Of a stretch of 30,966 nucleotides of DNA, positions 19,095 to 30,786 are shown piece after piece. The first letter of the stretch is position 1; each line of letters opens with the position of its first letter. The notes under the pieces are model-generated. The model made no database searches and was not told the DNA's origin. It was given only the letters and a program-made list of their open reading frames with translations. Position numbers and translations under genes: made by a program. Origin of the DNA: Paramarasmius palmivorus. Its lineage: Eukaryota > Basidiomycota > Agaricomycetes > Agaricales > Marasmiaceae. The stretch covers positions 1 to 30,966 of the forward strand of contig JAYKXP010000305.1 of NCBI GenBank assembly GCA_037176845.1, in the 5' to 3' direction.

Positions 19095-22000
19095 ATGGCG
19101 CCTACGGGCGATGCCCACGTCAACCCAACGTATGCTTGCCTTAACTTCACCGTGTACATTTGCTCACTATTGGCGGCAGAGAAAGACAATCGGGGGCCCT
19201 CGATTTCAGAATCAAAGGCAAGGAATATAATTTTCTCTGGCGCACACTGAGCTGATTTTGCGCAGAGCTCAAAATTGTCGGATTTCCGTCTTCCAGCAAG
19301 AAGAGCTTGATCATTAGTGTTCAGTCTCCCAATGGCTCTTGCGAAATATACCACACCGATACGAAGACAGTGGCAGAGCAAGGATGCTCCTTGAATTTGC
19401 AGATGTATGTCACCAATGAATGCAGCCGACAAAAGTCCTAGCTAAAAACATTGTCTTCCTACTCTCTAGTCAATCCGGGCACCATTCCCAGCTATGTGTC
19501 GAAGTTTTTCGTCATCGGCCACTTTGGTGCAATACGCTCGTGGCGATTGTAGGAATTCCATTGGGGGAAATGAACGTCAGCGGTGCGTTTCTGAGACATT
19601 CAATATCTTTCACTTTGGCTCATATGCTTGAAAAGACCTCCAAAGGGAAATGGTCATTCACAAGAGAAAATCGCGAGATCACTGCCTCAAGCTATCACTG
19701 AAGATGGAACATTCCACATTTTCGCCAGGCCGCTCAACGTCAACTTCAACAGCCGCAGCTTCAGCGGACCAGCATAATAACACCCTTCCTATTGTTGAAA
19801 ATCCTCAAGATGGTGACGTGAAGACAGATTGCGATCCAGCCAGCCTAGAGGACAAAATGGAGAAGCTCAAAGTACAGTCGGAAAAACGAAAGCGTATTTA
19901 TGAGACCGCCGATACGGTCATTGAAACTCTGAACCAATTGTCGGAGGTAAGCTTTCAAAAGCTATTGCTTGTCATATCTCTGAAGCTATTATACCAGGTG
20001 CACGAAATCGCTCGGGCTGCTTCTATAGTCGTGTCTGGGATCTATGGTGTAAGCTGCGTCGATTTTGCAGTGCCCTTTTCATACTGACTTTGAACAAGAT
20101 AATCAAAGCAAAACACCAGCAGAACGAAGCGATAATTGAGTTGTATGATGCCATGGTGGAAACATATAAGATCACAGTCACAGACGAGGCCTTGAAAGAG
20201 GTGCTCAGTTTTTCAGAGCTCTTCGATAAGGTGGTCCGGCAATCAGAGGAGTGCTATGTGTTTCTCTCGAATTATATGTTCAAAGGGCGTCTATGTGAGT
20301 ATTATATCGTAAATAAGATGGAGTGGCATCTCAATTTCTCGGAATAGGTCAGGTTATGGATTTTTGGAATACACCGCAGATGATAGCGGGTTTCCAAAGC
20401 GCCTTTGAGCAACTCAAAAAACAGTTTATCGAGACCAACATTCAAGTCACAACTGTGACTGTCATAAATACGCAGAAAGCCGTAGAATCTCTAGGTAAGT
20501 TGCGTTTGGTATCATAGATTCCTTCGGTCTTATAGTACCCTATGTCAGAGCGGGAAAATACACTTCGTCCTCTCCAGCCGTCTATGACGCTATTGGGACC
20601 CAAGTCTCACTGTCTGGAGGGGACTCGTCGTTCGTCACTTTCGAAGATAGTGGAGTGGTGCTTCAATGGAGAACAATCCATCTTATGGATTTCAGGCATC
20701 GCAGGCTGTGGCAAAAGCTCATTGATTGGCACCCTTCATAACTCACTATCAACATTAGGATTTCGCAGTCGCCTAGCTGCTTTCATCCGCTTCGATCGGA
20801 ATGACTACAACAAAGCTGGAGAGTTTGTTAAAACTCTCGCGTTTCTCCTGGCCACTTTCGATGAGCGATTTGGGAAGCCGGTTGCAGAAGTCGTAGAGCG
20901 AAGTCGTCAGCTTGCACAGAACACAGATTTATCGATGCAGGTCCAAAAACTTCTCATCAATCCTCTCCGTGGGTTGAGTGAAGAAATTGCAAAAGAAGGT
21001 CGTATCGTCGTCCTCGTCGATGGAATCGATGAATGCTCACGAGGAGACCAAGCCGAAACGAATTTCCGCGAACAGCTTCTGGAGCTGTTTGCAAGCGATA
21101 GATTTGGGTTGCTTCCATTCTTGCGCTTCGTCCTCGCCAGTCGCCCCGAAGAAGACATTATTCGATCCCTACAACATCGTGGCCACATTCACCACTTTCC
21201 TCTTGACCACACGTCATTCGAGACCACAAACGATATTCATTACTTCCTCACCAAATCCTTTCAACGTACCCCCTTCGATTGCCTGGACGAGACTCGTAAA
21301 AGTTCTGCCATTGCGCTATTGGCAGAGCGAGCCAGCGGATTGTTTGTCTGGGCAGCTACTGTTATCAAATTCATCGGAGAGAGCGTGTTGCAACGGTTAG
21401 AAATTTTCACAAGGGCAGAACCACCAAAGAATGCCTTGCACGCGCTCACGATCCTATACAAAACCTCGCTAGAGTCTCTGGTCAGGGAAGGCGATGACGA
21501 CATCAGGCAAAATATATGCATGGCTCTGGGTCTCACCATAGTGGCCCCTGGCATGGACAACGATGTTGCCTGCAATCTCCGTGGGATTCTCCAAATGGCA
21601 AATCGGTCAAGCATCCTTAATACCTTCGGAAAACTTCAAAGCCTAGTACCTGAGACACGTGGTGGATTCGAGCTTCTTCATAAATCATTTGACGACTTCT
21701 TAACTAGTGATCAGGCTCACCAGTGGTTCATAGATGTCGAAACGTTTAGGGCGGCTCTAATGGAAACTGCTGCCACATGCATTATGGTTCTTCTCGACAA
21801 AGCCAATCAAGAACTCAAGGAGGTCCTCTCATGCACAACATATCGCGATGCAATCCTATGGCCACAATGGAGAACCAAGATAGTAGACATCTCACGTCAC
21901 CCTGACCTCTACAAGGCACTGGAAATTTTTTTACTCCGATATGTGATACGTTGGCTACATTCCTTTGACACAGATCTCTCTGACTGGACCGGGAGTGTAG

Positions 22001-22664
22001 CACAGGTGGATTTGGGTAGGATATGTAGTGGTCTTATACAGGTAATCTGCTGTATATTCAAGAAAATAGTTTTGACAATGTTTTCAGACTGAGCAACCCC
22101 ACCGAGACTCCGAGTTCATGCAGAAAGCAATAACCGGCGCATCTCGGCTTGGACAAATCGGCGCAGATCCCATAGTCGTCAAAGACTTTTTCAATATCAT
22201 GCTACACGACGCCGCACTGGCCGGGAAGGTCACCAAGCCAAATACTGATGGCCAGTTTACTTTGGAATGGGAGATCGATAATATCTACATGTCTGTCTTC
22301 ATTCTGATGGCTGGTGGATCGAACGTCTACGAGGAAATCGTTGCGGTACTGGACACGGTGCGTAGAATTAGGTTTCGAGTATTACATTCTTGCTCATTGC
22401 CTGCAACAGAACCCCATTCCTCCAGTGGTATCTTTGGATCCGGAGACAGAGATGCCTATAAAGATTGTTAGTCGGGGTAAGATCAGGATGAATCACGGCT
22501 CCGTAGTGAATGGGGATGAGGAATCTACAACGGAATTTATCGAATGGATACCAGGCCGTTACGGTGGCCGTAAAGGGATACTCCAATGGATCCCCAATGA
22601 GGCAGGAGAGGAAGATAGTAAGCCCTTGAGTAGCGAATCGAGGAATAGTGAATCGGAGGAGTAA
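19095..22664 (+). CDS. C2-like/NACHT STAND (NLR-like) protein, copy B
   Basis: Eleven exons match copy A one for one in phase: 19095-19129, 19180-19217, 19266-19404, 19470-19582, 19636-19946, 19998-20048, 20099-20294, 20348-20494, 20549-22041, 22088-22357, 22410-22664. The product is about 1015 residues. Intron 2 (19218-19265, 48 nt) is GC-AG; its partner in A is GT-AG and equally long. Domains: C2-like (about 13-108, with KIVGFPSSSKK and VEVFRHRPLW), helical predomain (to about 343), NACHT with Walker A GIAGCGKSS (393-401) and Walker B IVVLVDGIDE (496-505), LASRPEEDI, ASGLFVWAA, LLHKSFDDFLTS, then a module at 842-1015 ending SESEE. No WD40, ankyrin or TPR repeats follow. In the NACHT core many differences from A are third-base and silent, consistent with selection on a working protein. 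Expression and function are not visible from sequence. Confidence 0.87.
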
Positions 22665-25075
22665 ATGTTAGATTGCGTGTAGTATTTTGTACAAAGCTGG
22701 GGCCGTGTGCACCCCAATTCACGTTAGGTCAATTGGCCGTTACAACTGATCCCATTTCCTCCACTTCCCGCATATCCGTATCCTATTGATATTCACATCT
22801 TGAATATCCAGTCAATTCGTGGGTATCGGGCGCCCTATAGGGCACAATCACCCAAGGTATTGTCAGACATGTAATTACACGAGAAGGCAAATTTCACTCA
22901 CCGGTGAATGCTCGTGCGTTCATAGTGCTGCCACTCGAACGCCCGCATAACGCCCGTAGCTCACTCCGTCCTACTGAGCCTTTCATAGGATGTTGATGGG
23001 ACATTCCTTCGGGTACATGGATTGCGGCAGTATGTGGACCAAGTCTGCGATGGTGGCGGTGGAGGAGAGCTAGAAGATTGTCATTCGAGGACCATGAAGG
23101 CGGAGAAAGTGGTGTGGGCGAGAGTGTTGTCGGTAGAGTTGGTAAGGTATCACAGTGCGCGGAAGTCTCGTATCATGCAAAACCTCGACGTATCTCTTTG
23201 TAGATTGGAAGCACCACCGTCAAAGGTGTTGAGCGCATTACCACTCTCGGGGTTGGAGCTTTGGCGAGCGTAGCACGTTCAAGCACTATACGATCTTCCT
23301 GGGTGGTAAATCTTCGAGTACTGCCGACGTCGAGTAGGCACCGTAGTGTTGATTTCGTGGGATACCGTTGAGGTTTGTATGGTCTGTAGGAACCCAAAGG
23401 TACCAAACCGTCTCTTCGAGGCCGGAGGTTCAAGCAATGACCGATCCAGTCCAGGTATCGGCGGTCACAAAGGAAAGCGATGGTAGGCCACGATCTCGAG
23501 TGACAGTGGTCACAAATGACAGACCGCAGGCTACAATAGGTAACAAGGTCAGAACTTTGGCAGTTGCCGGGTATGCAAGACAACGCACCTCGATGTCAGT
23601 CCCTTTGAAAGCCATGAGCTCTCCTCTCAACATTTCTCGTCCTGTCCTTGCTCTCGACACGACTCGGCGAGCCACCATCCAAAATCGTAGCTTGGTATTG
23701 AAGAGCAGCTAGGTGGCGTCGACAGTACAAAAGCTCGCTTGTGCTCGTCACTACACCATCCTCGTCGGTATACCCGTTAAATCCCTCCTACGGTGCTACT
23801 TCTTCGACCTGTCGGTATGAATCCTAAGTGCGAGACTGCAGATGAACGGCGTTGGGTACTTCCGGAGTCGTCGAAGTAGACAATGGTGGGACAGTTGTTG
23901 GCGTAGTTGAGACGCCATGCCGAGTGGATGTTGAAAAGACGGAACTTGTATTCAAGTGGCGGGCATAGAAGGATTGGTGTTATTATCGCGCTATCGTACG
24001 ATGAAGTAGAGTGACAGCGACGGGATGTTGAAAGGCCGATGTGGACCGCGTTGGGTTCTTCGGCTAGTCGCTTTTGAGACACGAGTGAGCAAGGACTGGA
24101 GATGAAAAGAAAGAGCCAACTTACAACATCAGACTTCTAACCTTCCATATTCTTTGGACTCCCTAATGTCAACATATTCTCGGCGTAGAACTCGGATGAA
24201 AAGGGAACTGGCTTAAAGGCTGGTACAGGCCGATCAATGTTGAGGTTATGCCGCGCTTTGGGTGTCACATTCTCGAGAGTTTGAGGATGATGTCACGGAC
24301 GCCTGTGACCAAGGCTCATATAGTCTACCGGTAGGTATGTCAGGGCTCAGAAAAGAGCATCCGACACGGTACAGGACATACCTTTGTGCCGAATCTGAAT
24401 CATGCTTCGTTCCCCATCTCTTTTCCCAACCGCAAATGTCCTTCTGTCATCGTGTCTTGACGTGGTACGGAGATGTAACTGACATTGTACCAAGGTAGGC
24501 CATAAATGATATATTGATTCGGAGGGGGATCCACGTCGGTGGTTTGGCCGAATACGTGTGTAGCAAGAGAAAATGATGGCGGCAGCTTGAAGATAGAGAA
24601 GTGTGTTGGCAGGCATGGACGAGGGCGGTGGATACTGGATAGGATGGCGGAGATGGGGTACAAGCCAACATGTACATCTATTGTCAACGTCAGTATTGTC
24701 ACTATAGCCAACTATGAAAGCACCAGCGCACCTCACGCATTTTCGTAGTTATGGTCGCTGCGCTGTTGAGCGACTCATGGTGAACATGGTCAGGCGAGGA
24801 CGGCGTGAAAAGGAATGGAACTCGTAGCCAATGTTTGGTACGAGTATGGCAAAAGTAAGCGGTTGTTCCTCGGAATGCCGTCGTTCGTCCAGCACAGAAA
24901 ATCTATTGCGGGAGGAGCCGACTGTAATACCGGCGGTTGGTGTAAGACGAAAGGTATAGATAGGGTTAGGTTAAGTGGACGAGGGATCCGGTGTATGGAG
25001 GAGAAAAGAAGGATGAAAAAAATGCGAGCTCATCCAAACCGGACCTTTCGGCTCTTCCCTCCGAACCAAGGTCTC
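22665..25075. other. 3' flank and block Y of unit B, no assignable gene
   Basis: 22665-23215 mirrors the 3' flank of gene A closely. 23290-25075 mirrors 15005-17275 in patches. A plus-strand frame at 23368-23712 and minus-strand frames at 23173-23583 and 23430-23678 align with unit A sequence but keep no common open frame, and substitutions show no codon-position bias by eye. A minus-strand frame at 24347-24736 shares GAFI-GYSD-TDVD with unit A but diverges right after. I regard the stretch as non-coding or decayed. Confidence 0.4.
22894..22943. repeat. 50-nt identical element in 3' flank (copy B)
   Basis: Identical to 12505-12554 and carrying the same TCACCGGTGA palindrome. It sits about 230 nt after the NACHT stop codon in both units. 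Confidence 0.5.
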
Positions 25076-25650
25076 GAACGCCCCATCACGTAAACCGGCA
25101 GGCATTTCACAACTTGCCTTCCTTCCACGACGACCATAGAATTCGCCTTTTTTTCTTGGACACGACGCATCCAATCATCTATGTTGGCATGGCAAGGGTG
25201 AGTACTTATGCTCATAATTATGGTGAGCACACCAATAACACATACTGTAGATTTGCGCGTCGGTGACATAAGTCCTAATATAAAGTTGTCATCTGCACCG
25301 ACCTAGCCAACCCATTCGGCCCTCAACGGCGGCGTGCTATGCTATAATTAGGGCTCCTTCATATATTGTCCCAGAGACTCGTATCAGAGTTCGGTTATGC
25401 AATGAGTACGTTGCCTCTTGAATACTCAGTGACAACGCTGATCCCAAATCTCATTCTCCAGAAACGAAATCCTGCCACATGATGGTCTAGGTGGTCTCAG
25501 CCGGGAGACTCTAGAACATAACTCTTACGCCAAAGGTACAGTACTGAAGATGCGCTTGCTAGCTCCCCCGGTCTCTCGACGAGCTACTCGTCTACGGCTC
25601 ATTTACTATACTCAACGTATTCAAAACGCAATATCGTTCTTCTTCCAAAC
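25076..25650. other. right border of tandem array, no gene seen
   Basis: Similarity to the tandem units ends at about 25075. Open frames on both strands reach 60-90 codons but are remnants of the array border or featureless. GGGTTAGG at about 24963-24972, just inside the border, resembles a telomeric word but occurs singly. No other element was identified. Confidence 0.35.
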
Positions 25651-26226
25651 ATGAATCATCTAGATCTAGTGAGTATTTCCTTGTGTTTTGACCGCACAGT
25701 AATAAGTCCTTGCCCTGTCTACCCCAGCTAATGCACACGCCACAACCTCAAAAACATTGTAGACAGACAACCGCTGGAGAACTCGAATGTGCCATGAATT
25801 ACGTCGAATCCAGCTTTACCAGACGATTCGTTCAATATAATCTCGGGGATATCACTTCATACACGGCTATCAATTCAACGAACCGTTACCTAGCGCTGAG
25901 AGTTCAAAAGCTCTTCCTGTGTCATCCGTCAAGTATCTCTGAGAAGCGCAGGTACGTATCCCCAGTGTCTCCTCTCTTTCTCACTCAAACATCTATGTAG
26001 ATTCTCGTCACTCGTCGCAAGCGCGACGCACCCATACCAAACTTACGTGCTTTTTGGATATATCTGATGGTTCGTCCGTCTCAATTCAGCGATGACAAAA
26101 AAGAATCACTCAAGGTTGCTCACATTCACTAATCTACTTCCTTGGATCGTCGAACACCCGTATTTTGCTAGAATCACTCATATGTCCCGGCATTGGACAA
26201 AAGCCTCGAGCTGTCGAACTAGGCTC
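25651..26226 (+). pseudogene. possible decayed F-box-like gene start
   Basis: An ATG at 25651 and exons 25651-25668, 25728-25951 and 26001-26067 (introns of 59 and 49 nt, GT-AG) give 102 residues, ending in a TGA at 26065-26067. The segment YNLGDITSYTAINSTNRYLA resembles the helix-turn pattern of fungal F-box domains, though without the leading LP-E motif. After the TGA the same frame stays open to a TAG near 26224 and reads LLPWIVEHPYFARITHMSRH, a pattern met in F-box proteins of mushrooms before their variable part. The TGA therefore looks like a disabling stop. Further fragments to about 26760 keep protein-like patches in different frames. The family call is weak. Confidence 0.3.
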
Positions 26227-27000
26227 TAGGCACACTCGGATGTACTCGTGGAAGGCACTACTAAATTGCAAAAGAGGTAGCAGCAGAGACCTCAGCAATT
26301 TCCTGGTAATTTGTCGTGCCTGTCTTCTCCGCGCCTATCTGAAACCATATTCAATGTTCTGGTCTCGATAGCGTCCCTGTCAGTAAGTTCACCAGGCGCC
26401 TATAGGATCGTCGAAGATCCCCTTTGCGGTCATATTCGTCAGGGTACGAACCCTTCACAGTCTTAAGCACCAACTCGAAACGGATCCCGAGCGATATATC
26501 AATCGTATGACATTCAAACTTTACGAGTGAGTGACCCAGCACTATTGTCTATACAGCCTTTTCATATCTCTTCTTGCCTCGAGGCTTCCCGAACATGACC
26601 TTGTCGGAACCTTGACGTTTAGAACACGCGTTCAGGATCATTTCTCGGTATCAGCTTCGAAAGTAATGATCCAAGGCTCTCGGAGAATCGCTACGTCCGG
26701 AGGGTCCCATTCTCCAAATCATGCTTGTCTTGATATTGGACATTCTCCGTTATGCTAGGCGAAATACTGGCAGGTGGAAGCTCTATAACAAGGGGATAGC
26801 AGTCTGGTGAGCAACTTCATATCCGGGATGCCACACGCCACTGGAAACGCTCATTAATTGCACGTCTCAGCGTCCCGGTGATCAAATTTGCTCTGCTACA
26901 GCATTCATTTGCTGTACTCTCGACTCGGAACATGCAACGGTGATCCTTACGCACACAAGACGCGTGGCTAGCGGTTGAAGAGCGGTCGGTAAATAAAATT

Positions 27001-27662
27001 ATGCACTTCATTGACTTCTCCATCGATGATGAACGCTTTCCGGGTGAGTTAAACCCGACAAGTCACTTTGACACTCCATATGTATTCGGGCATCGGAAGA
27101 AGTCAAATCCACTGCGGTACCTGGCATCAATGTTCAAGAGCGCCTTTGTTCTGTATTTGTTACTGAACGTTCGATTACGTCTAACACAGGATGGTATGAC
27201 GTGCTGTACGAACGCCAATGTCAATCTCGGAAGCGCCGCAACTGCGCTGCTGTTGGCTCTACCGGTGCAACCCGGTTCGTATCGTTCTAATACCATTCAC
27301 TCGCACTAGTACAGCACGAAAGCTAAAAATCCTACACATGTACAGCTGATGATCGAGCCAACGGGTGCGGGACTCCGTTTTGCAGCTATCATTTGCTTAT
27401 TCTATTCTATAGCGAATGTCACCATTGTCGCTGTCCAGTATCTTCTTTCGCCTGGTAAGCTGACATTTCATTGGTTTATTCGGCTACATTATTGTCGCTC
27501 ATTATTGGTCTGCAGGAAGTAACGCAAGGTAGATTTGTTCTTGCCCACGCAATAGTATTACGGTGTGCCGAATGGGCCTTTTCTAAAACGTTTTCTGATA
27601 TGTGTGCTGAGCAAGACTCAGGCTTCGATCTTCCTGTTAAAGATCTCTCAGGGTCGAAGATA
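27001..27662 (+). CDS. uncertain spliced gene or remnant with a hydrophobic segment
   Basis: Two consecutive exon-like pieces make sense: 27190-27264 (frame ...SAATALLLALP) and 27346-27454 (MIEPTGAGLRFAAIICLF, then YSIANVTIVAVQYLL). They are joined by an 81-nt GT-AG intron and together encode two hydrophobic helices. An ATG at 27001 opens the same frame as the first piece through 27189. After 27454 a GTAAGC donor and a CTGCAG acceptor at 27515 are present, but no continuation without stops is clear. The frame ending at 27665 (FVLAHAIVLRCAEWAF) is in another phase. It could be a membrane protein gene with undetected splice sites, or decayed. No family is recognised. Confidence 0.2.
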
Positions 27663-27665
27663 TAG

Positions 27666-28989
27666 TATGCTCTATCTTTTGGATATACCCCGGACCATGT
27701 TCCTTCTCGAGTAAACGTTTGATATTTATATTCAACGCTCCACTTCTTCCTTGGTTGATCTTCGCTTTATATTCCTCTTTCTATGTTTTGCGGAGCATGT
27801 CAAGATACCTCTGCTTCAAGTGACTAAGTCGTGGTCGTCTAGGACCTAAAGATCAAGCCAAGGCAAAGCTATAATATTTCTTTGACGATAGCGTCCAGCA
27901 CGACCTATAGCTTTAAGTAGCCAAGTGTCTTTGCTTGCCGCTCTTACTTTATTCCTATAGTTAGCTATCTTCAAGGTATTCTGGGGGCACGGGTTCGCTA
28001 AACGGAGCCTCGATAGCAGCGGTCACTCCGGGTGGTTAATCCGGTGTACATTCTTTCGAAAACTACACTGGTGGATTCGGTGGTATTGTAAGGATAACCA
28101 TCTGACAAGCCTGTGTAATGAGGAGAAGTTGTCAGGATGTACGTCCCGGCAATAGACGTGCCGACACAATCCAAGGGCTTGAATGGGCATGAGCCGTCGG
28201 CATTCATATATGTTGTATATACGACGATCCTTCTATCCAGTGTTATATCATAGGGTTAGGCATGATGGTTTACCGGGAGAATAGGTTTGTTTGCCAAGGA
28301 TACTAGTACTGAACACTCGTTAGGGCATTTAAGAAATCAAACATGCCAATTTAACTTTCACGGCTTGCTGATTGTGTGTAGCCAAACCGAATCTCAGCTG
28401 GTTCTTAAGCTCACAAGGTGGCGAACTGACATGTGAATCTGAATGAACTAGGTTCACAAAGAGGCCCGTTTATTTCGGCGAATCTCGAACTCGTCGCGGG
28501 AACGTTTATCTCGCGTGTTCGTGTTTTGTTATCGTTGTAGTGCGCTAAATACTTGACTACGACGTAGCGCTCAGCGCTCAGCTCTTAGTAAGGCTATCTC
28601 CTCGACACTAACTGGCAACCCTGAATCATGAAAATAATTGGGGATAAGCTTGAATTCCTTACGCCGGCTGGTCGCATTGTGATTGTGTAGTTTGCTTCAA
28701 GTTTCCTTGGCACTTAGCTGCTCAGAGAACTTCGGCATCCACGGCGGGCAACAAATCCCTTTGGACAGGTTGAAGTTTATGTCTGAGTGTGGAGCGAACC
28801 ATACGTAGTCACCAGTTGAATGCCCTATTCGGGTGGCGGTCCGAATGAAAAAGCAACGTTGGCAACACACCCCAGTTATTTCCCAGTCTCGCACGCCTTG
28901 GGAGATAATTGATGCATGTTTTTCAGAGATAACACTTCATTTCAGGGACCTAAGGGAAGATAGAGGCAGTATAACTATGTTGCGTCACG
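27666..28989. other. no assignable gene
   Basis: The sequence between the uncertain hydrophobic frame and the end of the DUF6533-type gene. A minus-strand ATG frame at 27998-28207 (69 codons) is threonine/tyrosine-rich and resembles no family known to me. The minus-strand frame at 28697-28894 lies downstream of the DUF6533 gene's stop codon and is featureless. Part of 28700-28989 may be that gene's 3' untranslated region. Confidence 0.35.
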
Positions 28990-30479
28990 TTAGGGAATAC
29001 TGAGGTCGTCTCCTTGGCGTGGCGTGTCCTGAACATAAACTCTCTGCGACGCCACCTGTCGAATGTGCAGTACAGCTCGGCTAGTGAGGATAGAGTGTAA
29101 TACACGCTCAAATCTGATACATATCGTCAAACGCTGATGCTGGAAATGAAATGGTTTACGCACGATGCAAGAACTCGAGCCAACTCCGGCTGGAACTTGT
29201 GAGCTCGCGGTGTTGCAGCCACTCTATGGTAACTCACTGGAAGGATCAACGCTGCTGCCACATTTACGACTGATGCAACTGAAGAGGCTTAGTAACCTTG
29301 TATCTTATAGAGATCAAGTATTTTGACACACCGAATATAAGGACGTAGTATATGACACCTGAAATAAGGCCTCAGCGTGCATACAGATTAAACTGGTGAA
29401 GGAACTACCATCTTGATAGATAGTCTTAGAAATCCGAGAACTTCCACCAAAGCGGTCTATGGATATGATATCTATCGCAATACGGGGAGCTAATCTTCCA
29501 AGAACTCACATGTGCCATCTCGAATACCGGGCACGAGGATCAGAATCAACGTGGCTATTGAAACTTTGTTCAGCATTGGCATTAGATATTACACGCAATA
29601 ACTGACCAGTATCAAACAACAGCATCAATACCCACGAGCGATAGATTATGTTGCTTGCGCTTAACACAAAGCAGCCACGAAAATCCTTGATGGGGGCCTC
29701 CAAATCTGTTTGAAACACATTTCCGTCACGATCAATTGTATTTTCTCTGATTCGAGAGAAATAAACGCACATTTCAGGGATGATATCCATTCGTTGATGA
29801 AAATAACTGCTGGAACCCAACATGCAACCAAAAGAATTGCAAGTGCAATGGTCACTCCGTGATGATTTCCCCAGACCGCCCGAACTCGGAAGCACAGAAC
29901 CACTGTCGTTGATTTGGGAGGGGGCAAAGTGTGATTTTGAGACGTCTTACCTTCTGACAGAATGATGCCACATATCATGGTATCTGTTGACTCATAAAAC
30001 TCAAGATATGGTTGTTTCGGGGATTCTACGCACTTGCTCCAATGCTAGCACTATCCACGCACTCTTCGAATGGAAGAAATTTGGCGAAGGTGTCTAGTAT
30101 AGTCCGTCAAGCCATAAAAGGTTATTTGACGAATAAACTTACGGTAAGGTAGCGCAATCACGGTGTCAGCAACCGGGAGGTATCGCTGGACGATGTATAG
30201 AGCTTTGAGGAAAGACCACTTCGAGGACCAGATGTAGTCGACCTCGAGGCTTGATCTTAATATAAGATCATAGAGGACTAAAAAACCACTACAAACTAGT
30301 GGGTCTTGCTAAGCTTAGAGTTTGCATTTCGTGAGCTGTGGCTCACCGTCTATATACTGTCCAATGCAAGATTAGTAACTCATGCAAATCATACGAGTAG
30401 TGCTCACCGAGACAATCCTTTGGTTCTCTAGGGTTGTTATGATTTTGAGAGAAGGAGGACTTGCAATTTCTAGATCCAT
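28990..30479 (-). CDS. DUF6533-type multi-pass membrane protein, 12 exons
   Basis: Minus-strand exons in order: 30479-30408, 30356-30347 (10 nt), 30277-30143, 30093-30034, 29983-29951, 29902-29771, 29705-29607, 29563-29510, 29456-29409, 29358-29332, 29278-29238, 29139-28990. Introns are 43-98 nt and all GT-AG. The frame is intact, 286 residues. Family hallmarks: LYDLIL...LEVDYIW then FLKALYIVQRYLP (near residues 28-65), FRVRAVWG followed by a hydrophobic helix, DFRGCFVLSASNIIY, FDTVSIATLILILVPG, YQDGVIYYVLIF, SVVNVAAALILP and the terminal VLHSILTSRAVLHIRQ. About six or seven membrane helices are expected. Proteins of this family are abundant in mushrooms; their function is unknown. The last acceptor could instead be 6 nt further on (exon from 29133). 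The start is the ATG with MDLEIASPPSLK, which leads directly into the family frame. Confidence 0.85.
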
Positions 30480-30786
30480 CACGAAAGGAAGGGCTGCAGT
30501 GGGTCGTGTAGTTCCCCCTCGCTGATAAAAGATGGACTTTTAATGCCAGACAAAGAGAATGGTAACTAACCGCTCCGCGTGAGCGCCATGGGCTCGTCTC
30601 AGCCGAAAATATCATGGCCTTAGTTTCTATCAGTTGAGTTACGAGCCTTGGTGATCAATCGGCGAGATCTCAGCTGCTGTGCACAAGACGTAAGCAAGCT
30701 ACGGCAGAGCAGAGGGTTAGAAACACGATGCAAGAAACCAACTTTGCATTGGTACAAAGGCCAGACACTGGTGCTCTACACCAAAC
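30480..30786. other. upstream region of the DUF6533-type gene
   Basis: The intergenic stretch between the minus-strand DUF6533-type gene and the end of the next minus-strand gene. It should hold the promoter of the former, but no clear TATA word in minus orientation was found. An open frame running through 30343-30615 on the minus strand overlaps the real first exon in another frame and is not a gene. Confidence 0.35.

Larger units (their letters stand above)
17276..25075. repeat. tandem unit B (about 7.8 kb, lacking block X)
   Basis: The unit begins with the same head sequence as unit A and ends at about 25075 with the TCATCCAAACCGGAC...CTCCGAACCAAGGT junction word also found at 17226-17280. 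After 25075 the match to a unit start stops, so no third complete unit follows. It contains a full C2-NACHT gene but lacks the X pseudogene and about 220 nt of the head region (equivalent to 6890-7110). Confidence 0.7.

Noticed and set aside
23368..23712. Plus-strand 114-codon frame in unit B similar to unit A sequence
   Set aside because: The unit A equivalent has an in-frame stop soon after its start, and substitutions are spread over all codon positions.
24960..24975. Telomere-like TTAGGG word (also near 6778 and 17318)
   Set aside because: Only one to one-and-a-half copies are present at each site; the two at unit starts are simply part of the duplicated sequence.
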